This document shows, piece by piece, positions 35,009-47,024 of a stretch of DNA of 64,000 nt. Source of the stretch: Lepiota brunneoincarnata (lineage: Eukaryota; Basidiomycota; Agaricomycetes; Agaricales; Agaricaceae). The position numbers were made by a program, and so were the translations under genes. Below the pieces are notes generated by a model that saw nothing but the letters and a program-made list of their open reading frames with translations, was not told the origin of the DNA and did no database searches. The stretch covers positions 992,001 to 1,056,000 of the forward strand of contig JAEBUN010000004.1 of NCBI GenBank assembly GCA_023014365.1, given 5' to 3'. Numbering within the stretch: the first letter of the stretch is position 1; each line of letters starts with the position of its first letter.

Positions 35009-35895
35009 TTACTGCTTCAGCAACTCTTCGCGCTCAAGTACGGACTTTTCTAATTTTATCAGAATAGTCACTCGCGAGGGGTGTTGGACTGTCGGGGTGC
35101 TATGCGCCGTTACTCGTGCAGGCTATCAGGAGACACATCGGCATTGTGTGATTATTTGAGCAATGGACGAAACGCACAAATCCAAGTCCATCAAGGACGG
35201 CTTCAACAATGCCTGCTGTGAAGGACGAGCAACTCAACCCACCCATGTCCCGGGGAACGGATATACCCCTCTCGATAGGTGGGTCATTATCGATGATCAT
35301 GTCTATGATGCCCGGAGTGGGTGTGGGGAATGAATTAGCCGAGGTGAAGTTACGCACATTCATCGGCATTCTCCACGCTTTTTTCAATCGCGTCGGCAGG
35401 TTTGCCATAGACAGCTTTCCAGACTTGAGTATGAATGACCATAAGGGCCGGGACAAGCCTGATTTCGCGCTTGGGCGTCTTTGAGGGGGACTCTGCTCGC
35501 CAGACGATAAGCTCAAGCACGCGTATACCGATGCGATAGCCTAGTGTGTTAAGCCTCATATTTGGATGAGTGGATATCAAGGGATCATGGCGATGAATAT
35601 ACCTCCGTTCCAAATCATTAATGCCGCTGACGCGCTTCTGGGTGTACTGGACTATCTCGGAAAAGAGGAAGGCAAAGGCCGATGCGGAGACCTCTGTCCG
35701 ACTTTTGTTTAGGTTCCTGTCATAGATGTTCGGACGGGGACCTGGGGCCTTGGCAGCACCAAGAGTGGCGTGTATAGCTTGGGTAGAGGGAAGCGAGTAG
35801 CGTGTCGAGCTTGTGGTTGGGGAGAACTGGTCAACGGAAGACTGGGAGGAGTTGGAGAGTAAGGAGAGACGGGGATGTGGTTGAGTGTAGGCCAT
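35009..35895 (-). CDS. TRS31: TRAPP complex subunit 5 (Trs31)
   Basis: The N-terminus is a Ser-rich extension (MAYTQPHPRLSLLSNSSQSS), then the BET3-like fold: NIYDRNLNKSRTEVSASAFA, FLFSEIVQYTQKRVSGINDL, LNTLGYRIGIRVLELIVWRA, and RGISVPRDMGGLSCSSFTAG. An intron after VLDGLGF joins the last exon ARVTAHSTPT..VTILIKLEKSVLERE ending LLKQ at 35009. Trs31 is one of the small subunits of the TRAPP core, the Rab1/Ypt1 guanine-exchange factor in ER-to-Golgi traffic. The coding part is intact. The start codon is about 110 bp from that of the divergent BTB gene. Confidence 0.9.
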
Positions 35896-36007
35896 GGGTG
35901 GCCGGGGTCTGATGGCCAGGCACTGATTTGATTTGTGTTAATTAGTTGAACCATCCTGACCCACCACCGTCACCACTAACAGTTAGCCAGTCTCTCTTCC
36001 TCAACGC

Positions 36008-38777
36008 ATGAGCAATCTTGCTCCTACTCCCGCAGACATTCAGTCCCATCTCTATGTCGCGTTCTTGCAAGGCCAGGCTTTCGATGTCGCTCTCCGCGTC
36101 AGGGGCACCTGGAATGCTATCTATAGGCTTCATCGTGTAGTTCTCATCCAGTCGGTGAGTCTGTGCGCGATTGTCTGTGGTGTCCCTCCCAACCATTTTC
36201 AGGGCTTTTTTCAATCCCTCTTCACCGCTGGCTTTCTCGAATCCTCTACAAACAGGCGCAGTTCAAAGTATGACTCGGACCTTATTGACGTTGTCTTTGA
36301 CGACCGGAACATCACTCGGGCTGGTCCGTTGTCCTTAAATCTTCTGGTTTTGGAGGGACTGACAAAAGGATAACTTGAACAGCTTTTGAGTAAGTTTTTT
36401 GTACGTGTGTTGCAATAAGATACCCAAAAAAATACAGGGTATGCATTGCTCGGCTCTACGGTGGAGGCCCCGCACTACACGTGCCCTCATCTTGGACACC
36501 CACGGCTGCTCATCCTCTGACCCCATCTTTCCCAACACCCCAAGAACCTGACTCAGTGCCACCCAATCATCATCCCGTCACACCTCGCTTCCTACTTTCC
36601 TTACTTGCGACATCAATATACCTGTCTATACCTTCCGTGGCAACACAAGCCCTCTCGCTGGTCCTCAGCACTGTTGGTCCCAGGACGGTTGTCCCGTACC
36701 TCAACTTTGCCTCTGGGAAAACCCATCTCTCCTCCGGCCTCTCTGTTTGGAGAACCAGATGCTGCGGTCGGCTTAGAGGATATCGCACAAATTGTCGTTG
36801 ATGAAGAGAACAACCTAAATCACGCTCCTGGAACGTCCAAAGGCGAATCAGAAGAATTCTCTGATATCCTCTCTGGCCTTTCCGTCAAAGAGGACACGCG
36901 TCGGCCAGACTCTCCCACTTCATCTCATTCTAGTGATCCGTCAGATGAGGTTAGCCAAGACGATAATGCCGTGTGTCATTATGGTGCTGTATCTAACAAG
37001 ATAGGCGAAGCTTGTGCATGCTGGTTAGCGAGATGGGCCATGGATATCCTCGTCCATGAGGTAGAACGGCGACAGGAAACTCCGATTATGTACAGAAAGG
37101 GGTCCAGAGCGGCGCTGGCGGTTTCGCTTGCCTCTGACTCTACTTGCCTCCCTTCCTCTACTCGGCCATCGCCCAACTTGACTATCTGGGGTCGCGGAGG
37201 TTTGAATGCAAAATGGGTTGCCGCGCTCGTAGCTTCTGACACTCTCTTTGTCAAAAGTGAACGTCACCGGTACGACTTTGCACGAACTGTGGTGGAAATG
37301 AGACGAGAAGAAGGTATTCTTCCCGAGGAAGAGCAGGAATGGTCGATAATGTTCGAGACTGCTATATATTATACGAACATGGTCAGTAATCCGCTTATTT
37401 ATTCTCTCACCTTACCCCAATTGGCTCTGTTCTATGTAGGCTATGGATGACATCATCGTTATCTCGAATGATATCTCTCCAACAACAAAACAACACTTTG
37501 TGCCACTCAGCGTACTGCAGGCTGCTCACTGGAGTCAGTCTGTGTTTCGCCATACAATCACATCTCGGCCACCATCAACCAGCTTGTCACAGCCTTCGTC
37601 CAGTTCCTCTAAAGACAAGGAGCTTGGCATAACTCTGACAACAACCGAAATTATCTCCCAGGTCATGGGTGTTGGCACAGCCGAACCCTTTAATCCAGAA
37701 GCAAATAAGGCATATTTTCCTGTTCCAACCGACTCCTCATTTCGGATAGGTGACAATGGGACTGCTTTCAACAGCTCGGTGGAGGGTACCCCCATGTCCA
37801 TGGACGAGTTATTCAAGTTTACGGACTCTCCATCTATTCCTACATCTCATGCGTCCAATGGACGTACCGTTCACAAGTCGAACAACGCTCAAGTTTTCCC
37901 TCTCGTTACATCTGAATCAACATATTTCGGCCTCTTGACATCGAGACAGACAGGTTCCAGCTGTGCCTCTGCTGATGGTGGTGGAAAAGCTCGGTGGTCT
38001 CCGTACCCTCCTTATCGTTTTTCAGTCGAATTTTGGGATTTAGAGACCCTGAGGGAGAAAAACAGATTATATTCCAATACCATTTGGTATGCTGGAAGTT
38101 TGTTCAATGTGTATATCCAGATGATCCGCAAAAAGGGACCAACTCAACTCGGGATTTACCTTCACCGCCAATCAAGCATCGACCCAATCCCCCCACCTAG
38201 TACACCTATTTTACAGCCCTCCCCTTTGGACAGTGGTGGGGACGGGGTAATCGTCGGGAAGAGTGGGGAACGCCACCACCGTGGTGGGTCTTCACAATCC
38301 TCCTTTGGAATGTCCGGTAGCCCGCGCCACTATTCTCCATCCATCCACCCTCTTTCACATGCAACTAGCTCCATATTCTCCTCCAGCACCGCCCGCCCAT
38401 CATCACCCGTGACTTCGGGCTCAGGCTCGCCTTCATCCCCTGGCGGCCTAACAAGTAATTTCGGAGGTGGTTTCACAAATCGCGGACTTGCACCTAGTCA
38501 ACCGTACAGGGATCCACGATCAATGGTCGCAGCGTATTTCACGATTAGCTGTGCGAGTGCGACTGGGTCTTCTCAGACGAGGTTTTCGAGCGCCCCAGAT
38601 GTGTTTTCCATTAGCCAGAGTTGGGGTTGGAAGTCGAGTTCCCTGAGGACAGAAGAGTATATGGATATTGGGGTCGAAGAAGAAGGCGAGGGGTCTATGC
38701 AAGCAACGACAAGAATGAAGCTCCACCGTGGGAAGGAGGTCAGCTTTAGGGCAACAGTTGTACTCGGACTTGTCTAG
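36008..38777 (+). CDS. BTB/POZ-domain protein with a frame break
   Basis: The BTB fold begins SHLYVAFLQGQAFDVALRVR, HRVVLIQS, then FFQSLFTAGFLES and DLIDVVFDDRNITR and continues after an intron with VCIARLYGGGPALHVPSS. The middle is Ser/Asp-rich; IGEACACWLARWAMDILVHE and LNAKWVAALVASDTLFV precede a C-terminal half with YPPYRFSVEFWDLETLREKN and NVYIQMIRKKGPTQLGIYLH, then ARPSSPVTSGSGSPSSPGG and a final beta-rich segment ending ATVVLGLV. Near 36718-36721 the frame breaks in GGGAAAACCC: PYLNFASGK continues as PISPPASLFGEPDAAVGLED only if one A is removed. The gene matches an agaricomycete BTB family; similarity to animal germ cell-less is suspected but not shown. Role unknown, possibly a cullin-3 adaptor. 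Confidence 0.7.
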
Positions 38778-39006
38778 TGGTGGCTCGTAATCTGAGTGAC
38801 GGATTCAGCCTTTTTTTTTTCTCCGGTAGAGTGGTATTGCATGCGGATTTGTGTTATTCCTGTATCGTATATTCCCAAATCTAATATCCGATTGGTTGTG
38901 CTTGCAAGATGATGCGGATCAATGCTAGCCTCGAGTGTTGTGCTTTGTTTAATCCTGACGCTCAATTCACCTGTCCCTCCCCTTACCATCCAGTTTTCAA
39001 ATATCA

Positions 39007-40898
39007 ATGACAACGGTTCAAAGAAAACAAGCGCCGCGACTTCCACGTCCAGCTGCGCGGTACTGGAAAGGAAAAGCGCCCAAAGGCGTAACGGAAATCG
39101 AGTCTGATTCAGATGCGGATGAAGAGGTACAAGACGGACTTGAGCACCAGGGGGAAGATGTGCTAATCAAGGAGGCGGGAGATGTTGATATGGGCCAAGG
39201 TGGCAGTGAGGGCGAGGACGAGGCTGGGATACAATTGCGTTCTACCACCGCGCGAGTGGGTAGGGCGCAGGGGAAGAGTATGAATGTTACATTGAAGGAT
39301 GTTAGTGTGAGTAAGGAGGGAAATGTTATTGTGGCGGGACGGTTGGAAAGCGGCAAGACGGAGATGGAGGAAGAAGGTGCGTATTGGTCTTTATCACTAG
39401 AGGGGAGGGCGGCTAAGAAATGTATGGTAGAGTCCTCAGGGGAGGAAGAGTCGTCTGAGGAAGAGGAAGAAATGCTAGGTGAGAAGGAGGGCTCAGAGGA
39501 AACGGTTGGTTTATGTGTGCTTCTTGGCGATTCTAATTGACTGATTGGGACATCTAGTCTAGTGAGTATGATAGCGAGTCGGAAGAGGAGACATCCAAGC
39601 CCCTGTTCAGACCCGTTTTCATACCAAAGTAAGTGGTTTGTGTATCCTGAGCCGTAGAACTTAGGATTCACTTCGTGATGTTAGGCGTGCACGTGCGACG
39701 ATAGCGGAGAGGGAGGCTCTCGCGCAAGATTCAGAAGAGGCTCTACGAAAGAAGGAACAAGAAGCAGAAGAGAGGCGAAAACAAAGTCATGACATGGTTG
39801 CCGAGAGTATTCGGCGAGAACTGGCTGAGAGTAAGTTGCTATTTTGCACCAGATATGCACACGCCGTTGAAGTGTCTTATAGAGGAGAAGGAGGACCAGA
39901 TACCTGATGTCGATGATATGGATGGAATAGACCCCGCTGGCGAGTTTGAGGCTTGGCGTCTGCGTGAGCTGAGCCGTATCAAGAGGGAGAAGGAGGAAGA
40001 GCTACGCAGGGAGGAGGAGAGGGAAGAAATTGAGAGAAGGCGCGCACTACCGGAGGAACAACGCCTCAAAGAAGACCTTGAGAAGGCAGAAAAATCGAGG
40101 ACAGACAAACCGAAGGGGCAACAAAAGTTTTTGCAAAAGTATTGGCACAAGGGCGCTTACCATCAGGTTTGCTGTGTTTATTGCAAAAACAAAAAAAAAG
40201 ATTAATGTCTTATTGTGCTTTGCATAGGATGAGGGAATCCTCCAGAAGCGTGATTACACGAAGGGTACAACGTCGACCGTTGACATGACCTCCCTTCCCA
40301 AAGTTATGCAAGTCAAAGACTTTGGCAAGAGAAGTAGGACGAAATACACACACTTGCTGGATCAGGATACAACTGCTGGCAATGGTGGGTTTGGTGGCAC
40401 TGCACCTGTGAAGCACGGAGGGACGGGGACCGGTATGGGTGGGTGTTTTATGTGCGGTGGCCCTCATCTTAAAATAGGTTTGTTGTTTTTTCACTCCCCC
40501 AATGTGAATTTATTCACAGCGGTACTTGCAGCCTGCCCACTAAACAAGGAGAGGACTGGTGCCAACTCCATTGCGGCAGGGATCGACTCACAAGGTAATA
40601 GAGCACGGGATAGCCACCGCAATAGGGCGGACAGAGGGGGTGAGCACAGAAAAAGAAACGATGACAGGAGCTGGAGGGGTGAGCAATACGGAAGAGATGG
40701 GGGAGTAATCGGTACGATGGCCGTGAGCGAAAATGGCAGAAAGGAGATCAACGAGATAGCCGTGACTACCATCCTTCATCACGGTCCATGTCAAGATCAC
40801 CTGTTCCCCAGGATCGTTACCGTGCTAGAGAAAGACGACGGTCGAGAGAGCGTTCTATTGATTCTGGCTATAAAGAGAAGCGACGGCGCTTGGATTAA
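39007..40898 (+). CDS. MFAP1-type spliceosomal protein with zinc knuckle and RS tail, frame break near 3' end
   Basis: The sequence contains PRLPRPAARYWKGKAPKGV, acidic Glu/Ser runs, then the MFAP1 core: SKPLFRPVFIPKRARATIAE, REALAQDSEEALRKKEQEAE, EFEAWRLRELSRIKREKEEE, KFLQKYWHKGAYHQ, DEGILQKRDYTKGTTSTVDM and KVMQVKDFGKRSRTKYTHLL. MFAP1 is a B-complex component of the spliceosome. A zinc knuckle C-F-M-C-G-G-P-H-L-K-I-A-C follows, then an Arg-rich tail. At the G run 40699-40703 the frame breaks: YGRDG is followed in another frame by SNRYDGRERKWQKGDQRD, SRSPVPQDRYRARERRRSRE and RSIDSGYKEKRRRLD to a stop at 40898. The RS-like tail fits the family better than the frame that stays open to 40902. 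Confidence 0.85.
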
Positions 40899-41429
40899 TT
40901 GAAATCTATTTGTCTGTATTTGTCTCTGGTTGGCGGATCATAATTTTTGTCTCCAAAGAACACATAATGATGGCGTTCTGTACATTGTAATCCATCCATC
41001 CGTCCATCTAATAGTGTCCAGGGTCGGGCTTACCGAGCACCAGGGCGCCCGTGGACTTGGATAATGTTGCTCCGAGACTGCGCCATCAGTCGATGCATCA
41101 TGTTCCACAATCGAATTTGGCACACTACTGGTGAGTCCCCGGATTGTGCGTTTGTTCTTTTCAAAGTCTATTGCACAATCCCAATGATTTGAACCGATGC
41201 ACTTCTTCTCCCTTGGCTATCTGAATTTCTGGCGCATATGGCAACATACGGAGCTCTTGTCGTGTGGGCAAAGCCTTGTTTGTTTTGATCCATGCTGTCC
41301 TCCGTCTTTCTCTACCATCAAATCTCACGCTGCTGGTGTCAGCAACTTTATCTGTACGTACACCTCGCGGGGCTACCGCCTATAAGACGTCCAGGGTCAC
41401 CAAGCTGACCGTTCTTTCTTCTCTTGTCC
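40899..41429. other. Intergenic, with TATA-like element before the oxidoreductase
   Basis: No gene recognised. CCTATAAGACG near 41379-41389 is a possible TATA box about 45 bp before the start codon of the next gene. Small frames near 40938-41123 and 41197-41385 show no motif. Confidence 0.4.
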
Positions 41430-43242
41430 ATGACTCGTACTGTTAAAGTCGCTATCATTGGAAGTGGGCTCGCAGGGCTCACAACAGCACACTTACTCAC
41501 GCGACCCTTGAGCACTCAGGATGTGGAGTTCGAAGTGCACATTTTCGAGAAGGTGATAGTCCTTTTGTCAATGTTAGATCCACAACTGATGTGTGCAGGC
41601 CGGGGAGTTGGGGATGGATTCTTCGTCCGTGTCGCTAGATACCCCCGGAACTGAACACAAGTGGAGGATTGATGTTCCCATGAGGTCTTTCCAAGGGGGT
41701 GAGCGCGGATCCACCTATTGTGCTCCTACCCAGCATAACTCCTTCGTGCAGGATACTACCCTCAACTTATTGCCATGTACAAGAGCATTGGTGTCAAGTT
41801 CCGCCAAAGGGACTTTTCGTATTCTTTCTCCCTCTTCTCGCCGTCGAGATCCAGTGACACGAGGAAGATAACCACCACTATGATCTATGACGGTTCCTCT
41901 GGCCGCCGGGGCCTTAGCATGCCCTCCACTCTTGCCGATACTCCGTTTCGAATGAAAGGTTCCATAATCCCTAACTCCCTCACGCTTATTTGGACCTGGG
42001 CGGTTTTCCTATTGGTGGTGCTCCAACTTCTTTTCTGCTATCTCCTGACTGTCTACCATGCTTTGCCTTTCCTTCGATCACCTGGGTTGCAAAGCACCAC
42101 TTTTGTGCAGTGGGTCCAGGCCGTTATGCCCCGTAATACCCTAGCGCGCTGGATCCGTCTTGACGTCGCATGGCAAAGTTATGCTCGGGATATATTGGTA
42201 CCCATGTTCTCGGCTGTGTGTACGGCCCCCGAAGAAGACATCTGGAATCATCCCGTGGAAGAATTCTTAGGTAGAGGCTATGGCTAGTCTGGTCATGTGA
42301 AATGCTGACAGAACCTACTTTTCAATAGATTATATTTGGCTAACATTTGGCACGCACCATTACGTTGTCGTAAATGGTGTCCGTGAAGTCGTTGCTTGCT
42401 TGGCCAAGGACATCCAGCATGTTCACCTCTCCGCCCGTATTACCTCCATCACGGCAGACCCACAGGCGGCCCATTTGGCATCAATTATTTGCACGACGCC
42501 ATCAGACAGGAAGGAGAAGTATAACGGTTTCCATCATGTGATATTCGCCACCCAGGCAAACGCCGCTGTGTCCCTGTTAAACGGGTATGCGGCGTCGCTC
42601 CCAGAGAACGCGGGAATGTTCAAGCGCAGTGTACAACAACAGGCAGAATGTTTGCGCAAGTTCCGTTATCGAACTAACATCGTAATCAACCATACGGATA
42701 GCACTCTGTTACCTGACGATCCCCGCGACCACCGAGATCTCAACCTGATCAATTTCAACGTGGATGATGTGGCGATTTTGGAGAAGGACTTGGAGACACA
42801 ATCTTCGAATTGTGTTTCGACTTCATTCACTATGGCGACTCACATGTTACCGAGGCCGGAAGGATATCCTGAACACCAGCCGACTGTGTTTCAAACTACC
42901 AACCCATTCATTCCACCAAAGGAAGACTCAATCTTGAGTATTGCAAAATTAGAGAGAGCTGTTGTAACTGTCGAGGGGAAGCAGGCGTTACAAGAACTCT
43001 GCCAAGAGGAAGAAAGGAGATGGTGGGAGTGTCCTGCCGTTGCGAAAACGAAACTTGGGCCGTTGCAGGGCGCTGGGAGGCTAGCTGGTTCACGAAGTCC
43101 CGGTGTTTGGATATGTGGCTCATATGCACTCCCTGGTATACCATTGTTGGAAGGATGTGTGGTTAGTGCAAGGAATGCTGTGGTACAAGGCGTATTCGAG
43201 AGTGAGGGTGTCCGCTTGCAGGAAGAACCGTGGACGGCTTGA
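41430..43242 (+). CDS. FAD-dependent amine-oxidase-like oxidoreductase
   Basis: The N-terminal Rossmann motif is VAIIGSGLAGLTTAHLLTR, followed by the acidic VEFEVHIFEK, with an intron to AGELGMDSSSVSLDTPGTEH. Another intron gives RSFQGG joined to YYPQLIAMYKSIGVKFRQRD. A hydrophobic stretch (LTLIWTWAVFLLVVLQLLFC) may be membrane-embedded. Later, THHYVVVNGVREVVACL binds FAD, and a C-terminal GVWICGSYALPGIPLLEGCV is the second FAD motif. This is the architecture of the flavin amine oxidase/NAD(P)-binding-8 group found in fungi (Pfam PF01593/PF13450). The substrate is unknown. It ends VRLQEEPWTA. No frame break seen. Confidence 0.8.
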
Positions 43243-43465
43243 AATTACCCTTCCTGAGTTACTTAAATATTTATTACATACGGCGGGTTGCATCCAGTTC
43301 TGCTTAAAAGTCGTGCTGATGGTCGTTGGTGATGTAATACCTATGATACATGCCTGATGGGATTCTGTAAACACGAGAATGATTACACGCGATATTTCTT
43401 CTCCAACCCTTTGCGAATGTCTATCGAGGATCCTGTTTCCATGCCTATACGGACACTAATGAGTT

Positions 43466-44103
43466 TCATGCGTATAATATTGAGCTAAAACAGAACGAAC
43501 CCAAGAAGATATCGGCAGGTTCAATGAGCTCGTCGCGCCCCATGAGGATATCTAGATGCAAATTGGACCGCGACAGTCCTGAGAAACTAGGGTGCTGGTC
43601 ACATGTAAATAAAGGGGGTAGGCTATGTTGGACTGAGGACTAACAGAAGTGACGATTTTGCGTTCCATAAGCAATCGCATTGGTGCATGCATTCCGTATG
43701 TGTTTCGTAACATGGTCAGTTGAGTCATGTCTTGTGTCTCCTCCCACTATGAGAGGAGGATCAGCGTCGAGACCTGAGTTATGCAGATGCTATGACTGAC
43801 GTTCTCTAACCGATTCTTGATTCCTCCCGCAGATTTGACCTCTGCGGCGAGACTGCGAGGCCCGTATATCAGCGTATCATGCAAACCAAGATTGTTGGCT
43901 GTGTCCTTGATCGTTGCAACCTTCTGCGCGTCCTGAGGTACGAGTCTGAGGGAATTTTCCTAGGGGTTTATGAGCAAAAATCTCAGTATTTGAGGAGGGG
44001 AGTAAATACCATGATAGTCAAGTGAATGGACGCGTAAGATGCAAGTGACTTGCTGTGTGTGACGGCTCAAGGTCACGTTATTAGACTTGTGCTCAGACGC
44101 CAT
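43466..44103 (-). CDS. UMP1: Proteasome maturation factor UMP1 (POMP)
   Basis: Four small exons can be spliced on the minus strand: 44103-44050 (MASEHKSNNVTLSRHTQQ), 43959-43801, 43746-43645 and 43594-43466, giving 147 residues; yeast Ump1 has 148. Exon 2 contains GLHDTLIYGPRSLAAEVKSA, exon 3 has WEETQDMTQLTMLRNTYGMH and APMRLLMERK, and exon 4 has GLSRSNLHLDILMGRDE, the family's most conserved blocks. UMP1 coordinates joining of 20S half-proteasomes and is degraded by the new proteasome. The final residues ILYA differ from the usual tail, so an alternative 3' splice cannot be excluded. It is divergent to the GID1 gene, 119 bp between start codons. Confidence 0.88.
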
Positions 44104-44222
44104 TGCAAGTTTCCCCGCACTGCTCTTCCCCTGCTCTTACTGGCCGTGATTAACTCGCTGAATTCACTACAGTATACCTGCCCGAGCAGCACCGCCCAAC
44201 TCTTTCCGTCGGTCCTTTCGTC

Positions 44223-46896
44223 ATGGCCAGTCGTCCAGGAAGGTCACCGAGTATCCCCATCCCAAGGAACCCCTCCGCTTCCTCATCGACACGTAACATC
44301 GAATCTGTTATCTCAATCCCAACAATATCCCCCTCCCGTCCCCGTCTCTCCAGCACTCAAGGTCTTTCCAACCGACCAGGAGGAGGTGACGTATCAAGAA
44401 GTATATCAGCGAGTCACAGACCGACCCACGATCCCCCTTCAGTATCCGTCTCACCGAACCGAATGCTATCTCGTTCCGCATCACTCTCGACGAGCCACCG
44501 TGGCCGCTTTGCAGGGCGACTGAGTACGACTTTTGAGCCACGGGTGGTTCAGGCCGTACCGGAACTACCTCGCGGTGCCGACGGTTCCTGTACACCATCA
44601 CAGTCCTCGACTAACACACGAAGGGCTAGTGGGACAGGCGCACGGTCTGCTAGTGTACAGATACACACTCCTAGCCTTCCCCCTTTGCCCAATGCCACCT
44701 CAGTGTCGTTTCCAAGACCCGCATACTTGGAACATTCTGCATTAAGACACATGCTCGTTACGGAAACGCCTTCCCCTACCCCGGTAACCCCAGCCACACA
44801 AAGAAAAGCAGAACACGCAACGGTCAGGACCCGTAATTATGTTATGACGCCTTCGGATAGCGACGATGATAGCAGTCCGAGCCCTCCACCCATGAGGGAT
44901 GCCCGTAGTGTCCCCCCTGTGGTTCCAGAGGAGCAAGTGACATATCCTCTACCGACACGCTGGAGTGATCAGAGCCGCTCTAACACGCTTTGCATTTCTC
45001 ACGATGGACGGGAGTTATCGTACCATGGTGGGCCCACCAATGTTATTTAACGATCACACTTGTTCACCCTGTCATAGGTACGGCAAGTAATAGCGATAAG
45101 GAAGCTGCAAACGCCAGGGCAAATCATTCTGTTCCCCCTGCATGTGGTATCTATTACTATGAAGTGGAGGTAAAATGTAAGGAACAGAAAAGGTGGGTCC
45201 CAACCTTTTGACTCGTAGAATATTCTCTCATCTCTTATTCATCCCACCCCAGCCACATCAGCATTGGGTGAGTCGCGTTGGCCGCTCGAAATTATCCTCG
45301 CGTTCTAATTTGTCAGCTTTGCTTCCCCCACTCTTAAATTCTCCCGGCTTCCCGGCTGGGAGCCCAACTCTTGGGGATATCACGGGGACGATGGTCATGC
45401 CTATGAAGGGGGAAAACCTACGGCGGCATATGCTCAAACATTCGGATGTACGTGACTGTCGTTTATTGAACCACTCACCATATTGATGTACTGCCTGGTA
45501 GCCGGCGATATCATAGGATGTGGTATCGACTTCACTACTCACAAGATATTCTATACCAAAAACAATACCTTCCTTGGTATGTTTTGAACTATGCTCTGGG
45601 CACTAGCTGACATTGTTTCTTCGTAGGCTATGTCTTTGATAATGTGGGCAAGGATGGAGACATATACCCTGTTGTAGGCATGCGGCACACAGGAGATGGT
45701 GTCCGTGCCAACTTTGGACATGAACCTTTCTTGTTTGATATTGAGGACCATGTTCAGCAACGACGGAACGCAACCTGGTCCACCATCATGAAAACGCCGC
45801 TGGATTCTACCCTCCTGCGTGGACGATACCGTAGGAATGCCATCAAGAATCTTGTTTCCGTCATGGAATCGCCGTCTCCATTGACCGAGGATGAATCCAA
45901 AACTGTTTTGAATCAGCTCGTGTTGTCCTATCTTGTTCATCATGGCTACGCCAAAACGGCGCGGGCGTTCCAGAAACAACAGAAGGGCGATGACCGGGAA
46001 GCGAGGCGCCAGGAAGGCGACGTCGACATGGATGAGGAACAAGAGAAAGACGAGCTTGATAACTTTGAGGATGACATCGAACGACGGACAGGGATTGTTA
46101 ACTCCGTAATCAAAGGCGACGTCGACGCAGCCCTTGGAGACACCCAGCGATATTACCCCACTGTACTAGAAGCAGAAGATGGACTCATGCTTTTCAAGCT
46201 TCGGTGTCGGAAATTAGTGGAGCTTATTCTAGAGACGAACGAGATTAAGAGGAGGGTAAGCAACGGGAAGGAGCGCGAGGAACCGTCTTTGGATCCACCG
46301 AGACCGAATAGTAGCCGACACCTCATGGATGATGATGGGATGAACATGGATATAGACGATGACGCACTTTCCTTTGGACCGCCGGTCAGCCCACCAACAT
46401 GCTCTCTTTTCCCCCCTGATGGACGCGCGAAATCAAGATCCCCAGGACCAGATGGGAGTAGACTCGGCTCAAGACTATTGACCACAGTGGATTTCGAAGC
46501 TGCATTAACCAAGGCGATTGAGTATGGTCAAAGTTTCAGCAATGAATATAAGCTGGAGCAGCGGCCGGAGTTGAGGCAGATGTTTGATCAGGCTTCTAGT
46601 GTCATCGCTTGGAACAATCCGTTCGAGGCTGGGGGAGATACCGCTGAGGTGGCCGGGCATGAGGCCCGGATCGCTTTGGCGAATGAATTGAATGAAGCCA
46701 TTCTCAGTACGTGCGTTCTTTGTTTTCTAGACGCAGCCTCTGACAACTCGGGTTTCTAGAGTCACAAGGTCGACCGACAAGACCCACGCTGGAGATGGTG
46801 TATTGTCATACAGCAGCATGTATGTTACAACTTGGCGCGACGGGCGTCGGGTCAGCCGTATATGCAGACATGCCCAAAGAGTTCCTTGATACATAG
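44223..46896 (+). CDS. GID1: RanBPM/GID1-type CTLH ubiquitin-ligase subunit (SPRY-LisH-CTLH-CRA)
   Basis: A Ser/Pro-rich disordered N-terminus of about 270 residues precedes the SPRY domain (CGIYYYEVEVKCKEQK, HISIG, FASPTLKFSRLPGWEPNSWG, DIIGCGIDFTTHKIFYTKNN, GYVFDNVGKDGDIYPVVGMR). Then come a LisH motif (LNQLVLSYLVHHGYAKTARA), a CTLH segment (RRTGIVNSVIKGDVDAALGD, KLRCRKLVELI) and the CRA part (SQGRPTRPTLEMVYCHTAAC). An acidic linker MDIDDDALSFGPP lies in between. It is the scaffold and substrate-receptor-binding subunit of the GID/CTLH E3 ligase, which in yeast degrades gluconeogenic enzymes. Introns at the SPRY exons splice in frame. It ends FLDT. No break. Confidence 0.88.
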
Positions 46897-47024
46897 TTAC
46901 TAACAAGACTTGCCTTTCCCCTTATGCAGATCACGATCACGTGCATTAGTTTTCCTATACTCGACCCCTCCAACTATCTGTCTCCTATGTAATTTGTTAC
47001 CTTAATTCATCCACACAACTCTGA

